A stretch of 64,000 bases of DNA from Deinococcus aquiradiocola (GTDB lineage: Bacteria > Deinococcota > Deinococci > Deinococcales > Deinococcaceae), in contig NZ_BMOE01000001.1 in NCBI RefSeq assembly GCF_014646915.1, forward strand, positions 648,568 through 712,567. The letters are read 5' to 3'. Made by a program: the position numbers and the translations under genes. The notes beneath the pieces are model-generated. The model was given only the letters and a program-made list of their open reading frames with translations. It ran no database searches and was not told where the DNA came from. Shown here piece by piece: positions 55,108 to 64,000 of this stretch. Within the stretch, counting starts at the first letter, position 1; every line of letters begins with the position of its first letter.

Positions 55108-55530
55108 ATGCACACTGCCCTGAAACTCCGGAACGGCACCACACTCACCGTCCACGCATGGAGTTACGCGAACGCCGCGAGCGCCATGAGCAACTACCTC
55201 AGCCTGCTGCAGGCCCTCCGCGCCCTGCAGCAGGACGCCAGCATGGCCCAGGAGGCGCAGGCACTCACGGACATCGTCGCGGCCGACGCGGGCGTGCAGA
55301 CCGAGCAGCTGCACGCCTCAGACCTCGGCCCCCTCCTCGAAGTGATTCACGAATTGAACGACGTGGAGGACCTGCTGGGAAAACCGTTGGCGCTGCTGGT
55401 CCGGGCATTGACGGCCCTCCAGAAAGCGCAAGAGCCCGAGCCCGAAGAATCCGAGCCGAACGCGCCCAGCGGGAACGCAACACCGCCGAACTCCTCGCCG
55501 AGTTCGGCCCCGCCGCCTACCCGGCCCTGA
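55108..55530 (+). CDS. Tail assembly chaperone G-like protein
   Basis: The 140-aa protein lies between major tail and tape measure, the place of lambda gpG. Residues 1-92 are helical (SYANAASAMSNYLSLLQALRAL, LEVIHELNDVEDLLGK); the rest is Pro/Glu/Ser-rich and is replaced in the frameshift product. No SD close to ATG 55108 is strong (GAGGACG). Confidence 0.75.
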   Translation: MHTALKLRNGTTLTVHAWSYANAASAMSNYLSLLQALRALQQDASMAQEAQALTDIVAADAGVQTEQLHASDLGPLLEVIHELNDVEDLLGKPLALLVRALTALQKAQEPEPEESEPNAPSGNATPPNSSPSSAPPPTRP

Positions 55531-55820
55531 TGCAGATGCCCCTCTCCCTCATCCACGCCACGCAGCTCGCCGTGCACCGCCGCCGCGCACGCGAACGGTA
55601 CGACGGGATGCTCGACACGCTCATGTCGTCCGGCGTGGAGTGGGGCACCGCCATCGAGGGACAGGTCCCGCCCTCCAACAGCACGTACCGCACGGTCGAC
55701 AAGCCCGCGCGGGCGCACCTGCAGCAGCTGTACCAGCAGAGCCTCGACGCCCCGCCCCCCACCCGGGCGGAACGCGAGGAGACGCACCGCACGCTCCTCA
55801 GCAGCATCTTCGCGGACTAG
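55108..55820 (+). CDS. Tail assembly chaperone GT-like -1 frameshift product
   Basis: The product joins 55108-55383 and 55383-55820 by a -1 slip at G-GGA-AAA (55377-55383) to give about 237 aa. The second part (TVGAAGPGIDGPPES, ERAQRERNTAELLAEFGPAAYPALMQMPLSLIHATQLAVHRRRARERYDGM) has no good start of its own and is typical of gpT. Lambda G/GT uses GGGAAAG in the same place. GT binds the tape measure during tail assembly. Confidence 0.75.
55377..55383 (+). other. Programmed -1 frameshift site GGGAAAA
   Basis: The heptamer reads ctG-GGA-AAA in the zero frame, matching X-XXY-YYZ. Slipping opens the frame that runs to 55820. Confidence 0.72.
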
Positions 55821-55828
55821 GAGGCAGC

Positions 55829-56311
55829 ATGGCCGTACAGATCACGTCCGGGTTCAGTGCCGCCGCCGCCCGCGTCGCGCAGGCCCGGCAGCAGTACCAG
55901 GCGCTCATGACGGCGGAACTCGCCACCGTACGCGACGAGGTCGAACACATCGCCATCGCGGGCACCCGCGCAGGCGTCTACGACACGCCCCCCGGCAGGT
56001 ACATCCGGACGGACGCCCTGCTCGGTGGCGTGTACGCTCGGCCGATCCGCGCGGGCGGCACGTTCGGCATCGAGGTCGGGAACCGCGCGGCTCACGCCAC
56101 GAACGTCGAGTGGGGCAGCATGGGAGAGCAGCAGAGCCCCGAGGAGCTGCGTGCGCTCTCGGAGGCCCTGCCGGGCGTCGGCGTGCTGTACCTGGGCCGC
56201 AGCGGTGCCGAGTGGCGGAAACCGAACCCGGCCATCACGCGCGCCTCCGTGGTCGCCGGGCACCTGCTCGTCAGGGCGCACGCCCGCGCACTCGCGCAGG
56301 CACACCGCTGA
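55829..56311 (+). CDS. HK97 gp10-like tail/neck protein
   Basis: The 160-aa protein begins with a helix (ARVAQARQQYQALMTAELATVRDEVEHIA), then GVYDTPPGRYIRTDALLGG and HATNVEWGSMGEQQSPEELR, a variant of the YVExGT pattern of HK97 gp10-like neck proteins. Its place after the tail chaperones is unusual; gp10 normally precedes the major tail protein. GGAGG is 4-5 nt before ATG 55829. Confidence 0.55.
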   Translation: MAVQITSGFSAAAARVAQARQQYQALMTAELATVRDEVEHIAIAGTRAGVYDTPPGRYIRTDALLGGVYARPIRAGGTFGIEVGNRAAHATNVEWGSMGEQQSPEELRALSEALPGVGVLYLGRSGAEWRKPNPAITRASVVAGHLLVRAHARALAQAHR

Positions 56312-56314
56312 GCG

Positions 56315-56926
56315 TCACTTCGGCTTGTTCATCCCCGTGCCTGCCTGCGAGCTGAACGCCGCCGCGACGTCCAGCTCGCCCACGTACTGCGTGCCGCTCT
56401 CGGAAGGTTTCGCCAGACCGCGCTCCACCAGGAGGAGGTTCATCAGCGTGCCCAGCTGCCACACGTACGCGGTCCGCACGCCATTCTCGTACCGCCCGGT
56501 CAACTCCAGCGAGACGCCCGTGCCGGGGGACGCGAAGGCCTTCATCACCTTCGCTGCCTCCGCCTCCGCGCCCGGCAGGATCTCGATCCCGGCCAGCCGC
56601 ACGCGGGTCGGCACGAAGCTCATGTTGCCGAGCAGCGTCACGCCGTCCAGTGCCCGATCCACCCGGAACGCCGTGAGATTCGACGGGTCCGGGTACGGCA
56701 GGTCTGGCGCAGTGACGGTCTGCGGGGTCGCCATCGGCCCGTCAAAGATCCCGGCCTTCGGAGTGGCGGCCTCCACCCGGCGCTGCACGTACTCCCGGTA
56801 CAGACGCAGGTCCACCGGGTTGCTCAGATCGAAGCACAGCGACTGCCCGCCCGAGTACACGCACGTACTCACGGCCCCACCCCAACCGGACGCCAGCAGC
56901 GCCGCCAGAAGCACCCATCGTTTCAT
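56315..56926 (-). CDS. Secreted staphylococcal-nuclease-like protein (cargo gene)
   Basis: The 203-aa protein has a signal peptide (MKRWVLLAALLASGWGGAVS). Its C-terminal ~100 residues follow the SNase fold: PTRVRLAGIEILPGAEAEAAKVM, VSLELTGRYENGVRTAYVWQL, LMNLLLVERGLAKPS. The first Arg and the Arg in GVRTAYV match two catalytic Arg positions; the catalytic Glu is not clear, so activity is uncertain. It is on the minus strand inside the tail operon with its own leaderless promoter (TATGCT 6 nt before ATG 56926). It is likely a lysogen-expressed cargo gene. Confidence 0.65.
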   Translation of the reverse strand: MKRWVLLAALLASGWGGAVSTCVYSGGQSLCFDLSNPVDLRLYREYVQRRVEAATPKAGIFDGPMATPQTVTAPDLPYPDPSNLTAFRVDRALDGVTLLGNMSFVPTRVRLAGIEILPGAEAEAAKVMKAFASPGTGVSLELTGRYENGVRTAYVWQLGTLMNLLLVERGLAKPSESGTQYVGELDVAAAFSSQAGTGMNKPK

Positions 56927-56932
56927 CCCCCG

Positions 56933-56938
56933 AGCATA
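56933..56938 (-). promoter_or_regulatory. -10 box of the nuclease-like cargo gene
   Basis: TATGCT on the minus strand, 6 nt before ATG 56926. Confidence 0.45.
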
Positions 56939-56995
56939 CGCACGCGCGCCGCGCTGCGCTGCCGAACATGACCACCGCACCGAGGAGGTGTACCA

Positions 56996-59900
56996 ATGGA
57001 AATACGTGACGTTGCCGTGCTGGACATCTCCAACGTGCTCACCAACCTCTCCAAACTGGAGGCCACCTACAAGGCGACCGGCGCACGTCTCGGCTCGTCC
57101 GTCCGCCTGCAGCTCGACACCTCCCAGGCCGAGGTGAAGCTGCGGGACATCGAGGCGCGCCTCACGGGCCTGCGCGGCCGCGTCATCCCCGTGAACCTTC
57201 AGGGGGCGGGTGCGGCGGTCCTCTCGACCCTCGCGCCGAAACTCAACCCGGACGCCCTGCGCGCCATCGAGGCGCAGGTCACGGCCCTCGCCGAGCGACT
57301 CCTTGCGCGCCTGACCCTCACCGTGAAGCTCCGCATGGAGGGCGGCGACCCGTTCGCGTCCCTGATCGCCACCGTGAACCGCACCGTGCAGGCCATCGAG
57401 GCACTCACGGCGGCCCTCGCGAGCGCAGGCAAACTCACGGGCACGTACGGGCAGCAGGCGCAGGGCGCGAGCAGCACCGTCGCGAACCTCGCGCGGACCA
57501 TCAAGCAGCTCGCGCAGGAGCAGAAGAACGGGCAGATCGGCGCGGCGGAACTCACGGCCAGCATGACGGCCCTCCGCGCACAGGTCACGCAGCTCAGCCA
57601 GACCACCACGCTCGGCAGCCGGGACGCCATCATCCTCGGCCAGGCGTACCGCACGGCCAGCGCCGCGCTCGGCGAGACGGCCGCCAAGGTCAGCCCGCTC
57701 GCGGAGTCCATCGAACTGATCCGCGTGAAGGTGTCTGCCCTGCGCGCCGCGTACCAGAATGGCACCATCGGCGAGCAGCAGTTCATCGCTGGCGCCCGCA
57801 CCCTCATCGCTGAAGGCAAAGCCCTGAACGTCACGCTGGACGGCAACGCCGCCGCGTTCCGGAACCTGCAGGTCGCCCTGCGGCCCGCCACGTCCGCCAT
57901 CGACGCGCTCGAAGGCAAAATGTCGCGCCTGGGCCTCGCGTCACAGGTGGGGCTCGGCCTCGGGAAAACCAATCAGCTGCTGTCCGGGTTCGCGAACAGC
58001 CTGGGATTCCTGCCCGGCCCGCTGGGCCTCGTCGCCGCGTACGCACAGACGGCCGCGTCCGCCCTGCGCGGCATGGGCGTCGCGGAACTGGCCGCTGCGG
58101 CCCCCGCTGCGGCGCTGGGCGTGGCGCTCGTCGGTCTCGCCGCCGCCCTCGGGTTCGGTCTGCACGACGCGGCCGAGTTCGAACGTGCCATGACGCAGGT
58201 CGGCGCCATCGGCAGCCTCACCGCGCCCGAAGTGGACCGGCTCGGGAAGTCGTTCCTGGAGCTGTCCACGCAGGTGCCCGTCACAGCGCGCGACCTGAGC
58301 GAGTTCAGCCGTCAGGCCGAAACGCTCGGCATTCACGGCGCGGACGGCCTGCAGAACTACGTCGACGTGATGAGCAACCTCAAGCTCATCATCCGGGACG
58401 TGACGGGCGGCGCAGCCGGACTGGAGCACACGGGCCAGGAGATGGTGAAGTTCCTGCGGTCCGTGGACAGCAAGGACATCAACGGGGACCTGAAGGTCAC
58501 GGCCAACACGCTCGTCGATCTAAAAACGAAGTTCGGCGCGGCCATCCCGAACGTCGTGGGTCTCGCCACGTACTTCAGCTCCGGCGCGAAGGCGGCCGGG
58601 GCCACGAACGAGCAGATCCTCGCGCTCAGCGCCGCGCTCGTCAGCGTCGGTGCGCGCCCCCAGTCGGCCGGGTCGAGCCTCGCGCGCCTGTTCGTGAACA
58701 TCCAGGGCGCCGTGAACGGCAACGAGAAGAGCGCGAAAGCCTGGGCGGCCGCGCTGCAGCTCAGCACGGATGAATTCAAGCGCCTCGGGAAGGAAAGCCC
58801 CGCCGAGGTCATCAAGCTCCTCAGCGAACGCCTCGCGGAAGCCGCCGCGAAGGGCATCCCGCTCAGCAGCATCTACGCCACGCTCGGCATCAAGGGGCAG
58901 CAGTACGTCCGCACCGTGAACGAACTCGCGCTCGCGCACGACCGGCTCGGCGAGGCGTACGACGTCGCAAACGAGGGCGCGCGCGACACGGACGCCCTGC
59001 AGCGCCGTGCCAGGGAGGCCACGCAGAACTTCAGCGACCAGGTCCAGATCCTCAAGAACACCCTGTACAAGCTGGGCGTGGAGATCGGCTCAGAGCTCCT
59101 CCCGGCCGCCACGGCCCTCATCAAGGGATTCGCGGGCCTCCTGCAGGGCGGCAAGGACATCGTCGACTACATGCCGTCCATCATCGCCGCCATCACGGGC
59201 CTCACCCTGGCGTTCAACATCAACCGGCTCGCCGCGAAAGCCATGCTCGCCCAGGACGCCATCGGGGGCTTCTTCACCCTCGTGCGCAGCCAGGGCGTCG
59301 TGACGGCCCTCGCGGGCCTGACGGGCGGCGTGGGCAACCTCACGCGGGCCTTCGTAACATTCCGCGCGGCCACGGCTGGCGCGTCCCTGCTGGAGATCGG
59401 CGCCCTGATCGCCAGTCTGCCCGCCGTGATCGCTGCGGGTCTCGCAGCCGTCACGCTCGCCACCACGGCCGTCATCGCGTACGACCTGAAGCTCGCAGCA
59501 GACGTGAAACGCACGTACCGCGAGATCGACGAGAGCGCCGATCAGCACGTGTCCAGCCTCCTCGAACGGGTCAAGCACCTGCGCGCCGAGGGGCCGCTCG
59601 GGAAGCTCAAAGCTGAGCAGCAGCTCACCATCGACCTCCGGTACAACTACCAGAACAGTCCCGAACGGGACGCGGAACTCTCCAAGAAGCTCGCGGGCCT
59701 CAAGGTGCAGATCGCGGCGCAGGAGGCGCTCGACAAGGCCAACAAGAAGAACGCCGACACCGGCGGTGAGGTCGTGAAGGCGACCGAGGCGCAGATCGTG
59801 GTGTACCAGGGTCTGGAGGACAAACTCGTCGCCGTCAGCGAGAAGTACGGGCAGGACAAGCTCACACCCTTCCAGACGGGCGTGGCCGCCGCCCGCAAGG

Positions 59901-62900
59901 AAGTCGAGTCCCTGACGGCCGCCATCCAGGCCGCCATCGACAAGGGCCAGCTGACGGAGGCGCAGGGCAAGGGCCTGATGGGTCAGGCCGGAGCGCTCGC
60001 GAACCGTGCCGTGAGCGAGCTGACCAGACGGCAGCTCGACGACGACGCGGCTGCCCTGCGAGGGCACGAGCGGGACATTCAGAACGGGCTGGCGGGCCTC
60101 ATCACGGACGCCGGAGCGAAACGCCGCGCCACGCTCGACCAGGAGGTCAAGGACCTGCAGGACAAGTACGCGCCCGCCATCAAAGCGGCCCTGCAGAACG
60201 CGAAGAGCGCCCCCGCCGGGCAGCGCGGGGATTTTTTGAAGGAGGCCGGGCAGCTGCAGCAGCAGCAGGCGCAGGAGATCGTGATCGCCCAGCGCAAGGC
60301 CAACGTCGACCTCGAAGCCCTCGACCGGGACCGGGGCGCGAAGGTCATCGAGGCGCAGCAGAAGCTCCTCACCGAGCAGCAGAAGGGCCTGCAGGCCCGT
60401 ACGGCCCTCCTGCAGCAGGAGCAGCAGGCCGCTATCACGAACGCCGGGGACAGCGCCCAGGCCCAGGTGGATGCCGCCCGCCGCTACGCGCCCCTCGTCC
60501 TCGCCGCGAAACGCAACGAACTTCTGGCCGCCAACCAGATCGAACGCCAGCAGGCGCAGATCGACCTGACGGCCAGCCTCCGGGACGCCGAGACGGCCGG
60601 GAACCGCCGCGGGGAACTGGAGCTCGCGGCCCGGCAGACGTACCTGCAGCGCATCCGGAACGCGAACACCGCCGCTCAGCAGGAGTACGAGACGGCGCGG
60701 CTCGCGAGCGTGAAGGACCTGCAGGACCGGGAGGCTGCTGTGGTCAAGGAAGGTGTGGCCCGTCAGCTGGCGGACACGGGCGCCCTGACCGGCCGTGCAC
60801 GGGCTGAACTGGCCGCACAGTACCAGGCGGGCGCCGCGCAGGCCGCAGCGGCAGGCAACGCGCCCGTCGTCGCCGCGTACCGGGACGCCCTGAAGCAACT
60901 GCGCACGCTCCAGCAGGACGCCATCAACGGATTCCGCACGGCGTCCGCCGAGGTCGAGAAGAGCATCCGCGACCTCAGCAAGAAGCTCCGGGACGCGCAG
61001 CCCGCCAGCGAGCAGGTGACGGGACGCCGCACGGCCCGCCAGCCGTTCGACGACATCGTTCAGAGCGGGCAGGACACTCTGAGGAAGCTGCGCGAGGACT
61101 TCGGGAAGCTCAACCCGGCCGACCAGACCGGCGCGCGCCTGCAGCGGTACCTGCAGGACACGCAGACCCTCGAAGGCCAGATCGCACAGGCCCGCGCGGA
61201 CGGGAACGCCGCCAGCCTGCGCGCCGACCTCACGTACAACGCCAAACGCATCGCGGAGGCCAACGCTACCGCCGGAACCCTCCGCCAGGGTGAACTCACG
61301 CTCGCCGAATCCCGCCGACAGCTCAGCGAGAAAACGGCCGGCACGGACGCCGCGCAGCTCGCCGCCCGGCAGAACCTCATCGACCTCGACGCGAAGGCCG
61401 TGCGCGCCAGCGAGGACGCCCTCGCGCGCCTCCCCGCTGAGCGTGCTGCGGCCCTCGCGGCCGTACCCGCACAGCAGACCGAGGAACGCGCACGGGTCGC
61501 CGCCCAATACGCCGAACGGCAGCTCACCCTGCAGAACGACCTCGTCGGGAAGCGGGGCGCGCTGTACGACGCCGTGCAGGGCAAAGTCGAACTGGAGACA
61601 ACCCAGGAGGCCCGGAATCTCGGGCTGCAGGATGCGCGGAACAAGCTGCTGGAGGCCCGCGCCCCCATCGCCCAGCGCGCCCTGCTCACCGCTCAGCTGG
61701 ACGTGCAGGCGAGCGAGGCGGCCCTCACGGCTGCCGAACGTGCCCTCACCCGACTGCAGCAGAGTGGCGCGGGCCGTGACGCGCTCGCCGCGCAGGAACT
61801 CGCCGTCACGAACGCCCAGACGGACGCCCTCACCAAACGGGAGGCCCTGGAGAAGGCCGTCACGGACGAGGTGAGCAGGCGGGTCGCCACGGCGCAGCTC
61901 GAACTGGACCTCTCCCAGGCCCGGCAGCGGGCAAACGCGCAGATCACCGGGCAGAGCGAGGACGCGGTCGCCGCCGCGCGCCTCGAACTGGACCTCACCG
62001 CACAGACCCTCACCCGCAACCGCGAGCAGCAGGCCGCTGCGCGCAGCCGCGTGGACGGGCAGGACGACCTGCTGCGCCTCCAGGCTGAGGAGGCCAACCT
62101 GCTCGGCACGCAGGCGCAGCAGCAGCGGACGCTCACGCAGGCCGTCCGTGACCGGCAGACCCTCCTCGACAGCATCACCGCCAGTCAGCGCACGCTCGGC
62201 GATCAGGCCGCGCAGCAGCTCACCGGCACGGCCAGCGCCACGCGCGCCCTCGCCAACGCCCGCGAGGACCTCGGTGCGTCCGAACGCCGCTACGCGCAGG
62301 CGGCACGCGAGGTGCAGGAGGTGCAGAACGAACGCACCCTCAACGCCTACAAGAGCGCCACGGACGACCTCACCAGCAAACTCCAGGCCCAGCGGCAGGC
62401 CGTGCAGGGCCTCGCTGATGCCTACCGCCAGCAGGTGGGCGACATGGACGGCGTCCGCAGCGCCACCGAACGGCTCGCCACCCTCGTGCGGGGACCCGAC
62501 ACCGGGAAGATCGCACAGGGCGACGTGGTCGGCGAGATCGAGAAGCTGAAGGCCATCCAGGGACGGCGTGACCAGGCATTGGGCAGCCTGCAGCAGGCCA
62601 TCCAGAGCGGCGACGCGAAGCGCATCCAGCAATCGGAGAACGACCTCACCACGCAGGAGGAACGCTACCGGAAGCAGGCCGAACGCCTCACGAAGGGCGC
62701 GGGCCTGCAGGTGACGCTGCAGGGCGAGGGGCAGGTGAGCGACATCCTGCGCCAGCTCGAGCAGCTGGGCGTCACGTACGACCAACTCAGCCCTGAACTC
62801 CAGGCCCGCGCGGACGGCCTCGACAAGGAAGCGAGAAGCGCGCAGACCCTCGCGGACGCCATGAGCGTCTTCGCTGGTCCGGCCGACCGGCTCGCCGCAG

Positions 62901-63148
62901 CCCTCAGCAAACCGATCCCCGTGCCTGCCGTGACGCCGCTCACTTCCGGCGCGCCCACACTGCCCAGCACGAACGTCGGCGGCAACACCTACCGAGGAGG
63001 CGACACCATCAACATCAGCATCCCGATCACGCTGGACGGCCAGCCTGTCCCCACCCCCGAGGAGTTCCGCCAGATCGCGCGGGGCGAGATCGCAGGGGCC
63101 ATTCAGGACGCCCGGCGCTCCAAAGAGTGGAACGGGTCCACATGCTGA
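56996..63148 (+). CDS. Tape measure protein
   Basis: At 2050 aa this is the longest gene in the window. AGGAGGTG precedes ATG 56996. The N-terminus is helical, then comes a hydrophobic segment (about 363-388) and a TP901-type tape-measure domain (MTQVGAIGSLTAPEVDRLGK at about 398, ARDLSEFSRQAETLGIHG). Two more hydrophobic segments are at about 722-742 and 795-830. The remaining 1200 residues are long Gln/Ala/Arg coiled coil. It sets tail length (by the usual 1.5 A per residue, on the order of 300 nm) and may form a membrane channel during DNA injection. Confidence 0.95.
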   Translation: MEIRDVAVLDISNVLTNLSKLEATYKATGARLGSSVRLQLDTSQAEVKLRDIEARLTGLRGRVIPVNLQGAGAAVLSTLAPKLNPDALRAIEAQVTALAERLLARLTLTVKLRMEGGDPFASLIATVNRTVQAIEALTAALASAGKLTGTYGQQAQGASSTVANLARTIKQLAQEQKNGQIGAAELTASMTALRAQVTQLSQTTTLGSRDAIILGQAYRTASAALGETAAKVSPLAESIELIRVKVSALRAAYQNGTIGEQQFIAGARTLIAEGKALNVTLDGNAAAFRNLQVALRPATSAIDALEGKMSRLGLASQVGLGLGKTNQLLSGFANSLGFLPGPLGLVAAYAQTAASALRGMGVAELAAAAPAAALGVALVGLAAALGFGLHDAAEFERAMTQVGAIGSLTAPEVDRLGKSFLELSTQVPVTARDLSEFSRQAETLGIHGADGLQNYVDVMSNLKLIIRDVTGGAAGLEHTGQEMVKFLRSVDSKDINGDLKVTANTLVDLKTKFGAAIPNVVGLATYFSSGAKAAGATNEQILALSAALVSVGARPQSAGSSLARLFVNIQGAVNGNEKSAKAWAAALQLSTDEFKRLGKESPAEVIKLLSERLAEAAAKGIPLSSIYATLGIKGQQYVRTVNELALAHDRLGEAYDVANEGARDTDALQRRAREATQNFSDQVQILKNTLYKLGVEIGSELLPAATALIKGFAGLLQGGKDIVDYMPSIIAAITGLTLAFNINRLAAKAMLAQDAIGGFFTLVRSQGVVTALAGLTGGVGNLTRAFVTFRAATAGASLLEIGALIASLPAVIAAGLAAVTLATTAVIAYDLKLAADVKRTYREIDESADQHVSSLLERVKHLRAEGPLGKLKAEQQLTIDLRYNYQNSPERDAELSKKLAGLKVQIAAQEALDKANKKNADTGGEVVKATEAQIVVYQGLEDKLVAVSEKYGQDKLTPFQTGVAAARKEVESLTAAIQAAIDKGQLTEAQGKGLMGQAGALANRAVSELTRRQLDDDAAALRGHERDIQNGLAGLITDAGAKRRATLDQEVKDLQDKYAPAIKAALQNAKSAPAGQRGDFLKEAGQLQQQQAQEIVIAQRKANVDLEALDRDRGAKVIEAQQKLLTEQQKGLQARTALLQQEQQAAITNAGDSAQAQVDAARRYAPLVLAAKRNELLAANQIERQQAQIDLTASLRDAETAGNRRGELELAARQTYLQRIRNANTAAQQEYETARLASVKDLQDREAAVVKEGVARQLADTGALTGRARAELAAQYQAGAAQAAAAGNAPVVAAYRDALKQLRTLQQDAINGFRTASAEVEKSIRDLSKKLRDAQPASEQVTGRRTARQPFDDIVQSGQDTLRKLREDFGKLNPADQTGARLQRYLQDTQTLEGQIAQARADGNAASLRADLTYNAKRIAEANATAGTLRQGELTLAESRRQLSEKTAGTDAAQLAARQNLIDLDAKAVRASEDALARLPAERAAALAAVPAQQTEERARVAAQYAERQLTLQNDLVGKRGALYDAVQGKVELETTQEARNLGLQDARNKLLEARAPIAQRALLTAQLDVQASEAALTAAERALTRLQQSGAGRDALAAQELAVTNAQTDALTKREALEKAVTDEVSRRVATAQLELDLSQARQRANAQITGQSEDAVAAARLELDLTAQTLTRNREQQAAARSRVDGQDDLLRLQAEEANLLGTQAQQQRTLTQAVRDRQTLLDSITASQRTLGDQAAQQLTGTASATRALANAREDLGASERRYAQAAREVQEVQNERTLNAYKSATDDLTSKLQAQRQAVQGLADAYRQQVGDMDGVRSATERLATLVRGPDTGKIAQGDVVGEIEKLKAIQGRRDQALGSLQQAIQSGDAKRIQQSENDLTTQEERYRKQAERLTKGAGLQVTLQGEGQVSDILRQLEQLGVTYDQLSPELQARADGLDKEARSAQTLADAMSVFAGPADRLAAALSKPIPVPAVTPLTSGAPTLPSTNVGGNTYRGGDTINISIPITLDGQPVPTPEEFRQIARGEIAGAIQDARRSKEWNGSTC

Positions 63149-63561
63149 ACCTCTACCCGCACGCCCTGTCCATCTCGACTCCCGGCGGCCTCGTGTCGTG
63201 GGTGGGGTTCGAGGTGCCCCCCGAGGCCCTGCAGGCCACCGAGGAGCCGCAGACCGAGGTGCTGACCCTCCTCGGTGGGCAGAGCCTCCCCCGGGTCGCG
63301 CAGGGCAGCAACCTGACGCGGCTGCGGCTCGCGAGTCCGGACGGGATCTACCTGCCCGGCGACCGGGCCGCGCTCCTGAAGGGCCTGACCATCGGCACGC
63401 CCGTCAGCATCACCGAAAACCTCACCGCCCGCGACCGGGTGCGCGTCTGGACGAACGCGCTCGTGTGGGCGGCGCCGGTCGTGACGCGCGCCGGGACGGA
63501 CGTGGCGACCGGCACCGAGTACTACAGCTACCAGCTCGAATTCATCCACATCGGAGCCTGA
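63142..63561 (+). CDS. Distal tail-type protein
   Basis: The 139-aa beta-rich protein overlaps the tape-measure stop. Its start (MLNLYPHALSISTPGGLVSWVGFEVPPEAL) and its place after the tape measure suggest a distal tail or tail-tip hub component. No closer family is recognised. Confidence 0.6.
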   Translation: MLNLYPHALSISTPGGLVSWVGFEVPPEALQATEEPQTEVLTLLGGQSLPRVAQGSNLTRLRLASPDGIYLPGDRAALLKGLTIGTPVSITENLTARDRVRVWTNALVWAAPVVTRAGTDVATGTEYYSYQLEFIHIGA

Positions 63562-63562
63562 C

Positions 63563-63913
63563 ATGACCAAACAACTGACTCTGCTCAGCCCGGATGGCAG
63601 CGCGCCCCCGGCCGCCAGTTACGGCAGCGTGCCGCCCGGCACGACCACCACCAGCCGCGCCATGATTCTGAAAAACACGGGAGACGAGGCGCTGCCGAGC
63701 ATCCGCATGCACATCGAGCAGACGACCACCTCGGACGGCGAGTACCACGCCACGGCAGGCAGCGTCACCCTCACCGGGACCGCGCAGGAGGTCCTGAGCG
63801 CCCCCCTGGCGCCCGGCGCGAGCGTCAGCGTCACGGAGTACGTCAGCACGCCCGCAGGACTGACCACGACCGGCCCGGACACGGGCACGCTCGTCTGGGA
63901 GTACGACGCCTGA
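63563..63913 (+). CDS. Hypothetical tail-tip protein, 116 aa
   Basis: Not recognised. An all-beta, Ig-like pattern (LLSPDGSAPPAASYGSVPPG, SRAMILKNTGDEALPSIRMHIEQ, APLAPGASVSVTEYVSTPAG) resembles a small beta-sandwich. It follows the distal tail protein after 1 bp and is probably a tail-tip component. Confidence 0.55.
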   Translation: MTKQLTLLSPDGSAPPAASYGSVPPGTTTTSRAMILKNTGDEALPSIRMHIEQTTTSDGEYHATAGSVTLTGTAQEVLSAPLAPGASVSVTEYVSTPAGLTTTGPDTGTLVWEYDA

Positions 63914-63932
63914 CCCTGGGAGGTGAGTAGCC

Positions 63933-64000
63933 ATGCCGATCATCATCAGCAGGGGCGGGGTCGTGCGTGGCACGCGCACCGCCGACTGGACGCATGCTCC
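63933..64000 (+). CDS. Start of a further tail gene (partial)
   Basis: ATG 63933 has GGGAGGTG about 8 nt upstream and opens a frame (MPIIISRGGVVRGTRTADW...) that continues past the window end. Too little is visible for a family call; position suggests a tail-tip or fibre protein. Confidence 0.6.
   Translation, partial: MPIIISRGGVVRGTRTADWTHA

Noticed and set aside
59090..62785. 1231-codon minus-strand open frame antisense to the tape measure gene
   Set aside because: Shadow of the tape-measure coding sequence in the GC-rich frame; no start signal and no motif.
26003..64000. CRISPR array in the accessory zone
   Set aside because: No regularly spaced repeat with unique spacers was seen; the only regular repeats are the 15-bp iterons in the replication gene.

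Overview
The window is GC-rich chromosomal DNA of a Deinococcus-type bacterium carrying most of a siphovirus prophage. The assignment to Deinococcus rests on gene content and on transcription signals. Gene content includes a kinase/beta-propeller protein resembling the PQQ-associated kinase RqkA and a compact late-cobalamin operon. Many start codons are preceded by a TAnnnT -10 box 5-8 nt upstream, the leaderless-mRNA signature reported for Deinococcus.

Host part (1-26002). The 3' end of an RqcH-like gene is followed by a small P-loop kinase gene and, on the minus strand, metG with a possible Met-codon leader peptide and attenuator. Next is a cobalamin block: cobS-cobC from their own promoter, then a B12 riboswitch with a terminator controlling btuF-cobO-cbiB-cobD-cobQ-cobU-cobT. 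These genes cover corrinoid capture, adenosylation, amidation, side-arm attachment and nucleotide-loop assembly. After that come a MarR regulator with a fused MhqO-MhqD-type enzyme, gnd, a membrane Fe-S oxidoreductase of the FadF/EtfD type with a repetitive tail, murA, a ribbon-helix-helix gene, the RqkA-like kinase, tatA, dedA and comM.

Prophage (about 26000 to beyond 64000). comM is cut at its conserved AMNPCP motif, and a large serine integrase gene lies immediately inside the junction. The minus-strand lysogeny arm encodes integrase, a four-TM membrane protein, a 310-aa soluble protein, an ImmA/IrrE-type protease and a repressor. The membrane/soluble pair is AT-rich and resembles lambda rexA-rexB in architecture. 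A Cro-like gene diverges from the repressor across a switch region with repeated TAGCCG-N4-CGGCTA operators. The plus-strand early region encodes a Bet/RecT annealing protein, a winged-helix replication protein whose gene contains four iterons (candidate origin), a large ParB-domain protein, a VRR-NUC nuclease and small proteins.

Region 39.3-45.4 kb is an accessory zone. Several minus-strand genes there have their own leaderless promoters, including three paralogues of an unrecognised ~90-aa family. A ParB-domain protein plus cytosine-C5 methyltransferase pair is also present. The structural operon follows: terminase, portal, S49 protease with a nested scaffold start, decoration protein, major capsid, connectors, major tail, tail chaperones with a GGGAAAA frameshift site, tape measure and distal tail. 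The major capsid gene carries an in-frame TAG, so the prophage may be defective. An inverted, secreted nuclease-like cargo gene sits just before the tape-measure gene. Lysis genes, attR and the 3' part of comM would lie beyond the window.

Most start choices use SD spacing, ATGA/TGATG overlaps or leaderless -10 boxes. All functional assignments come from reading motifs and context; no database search was run.
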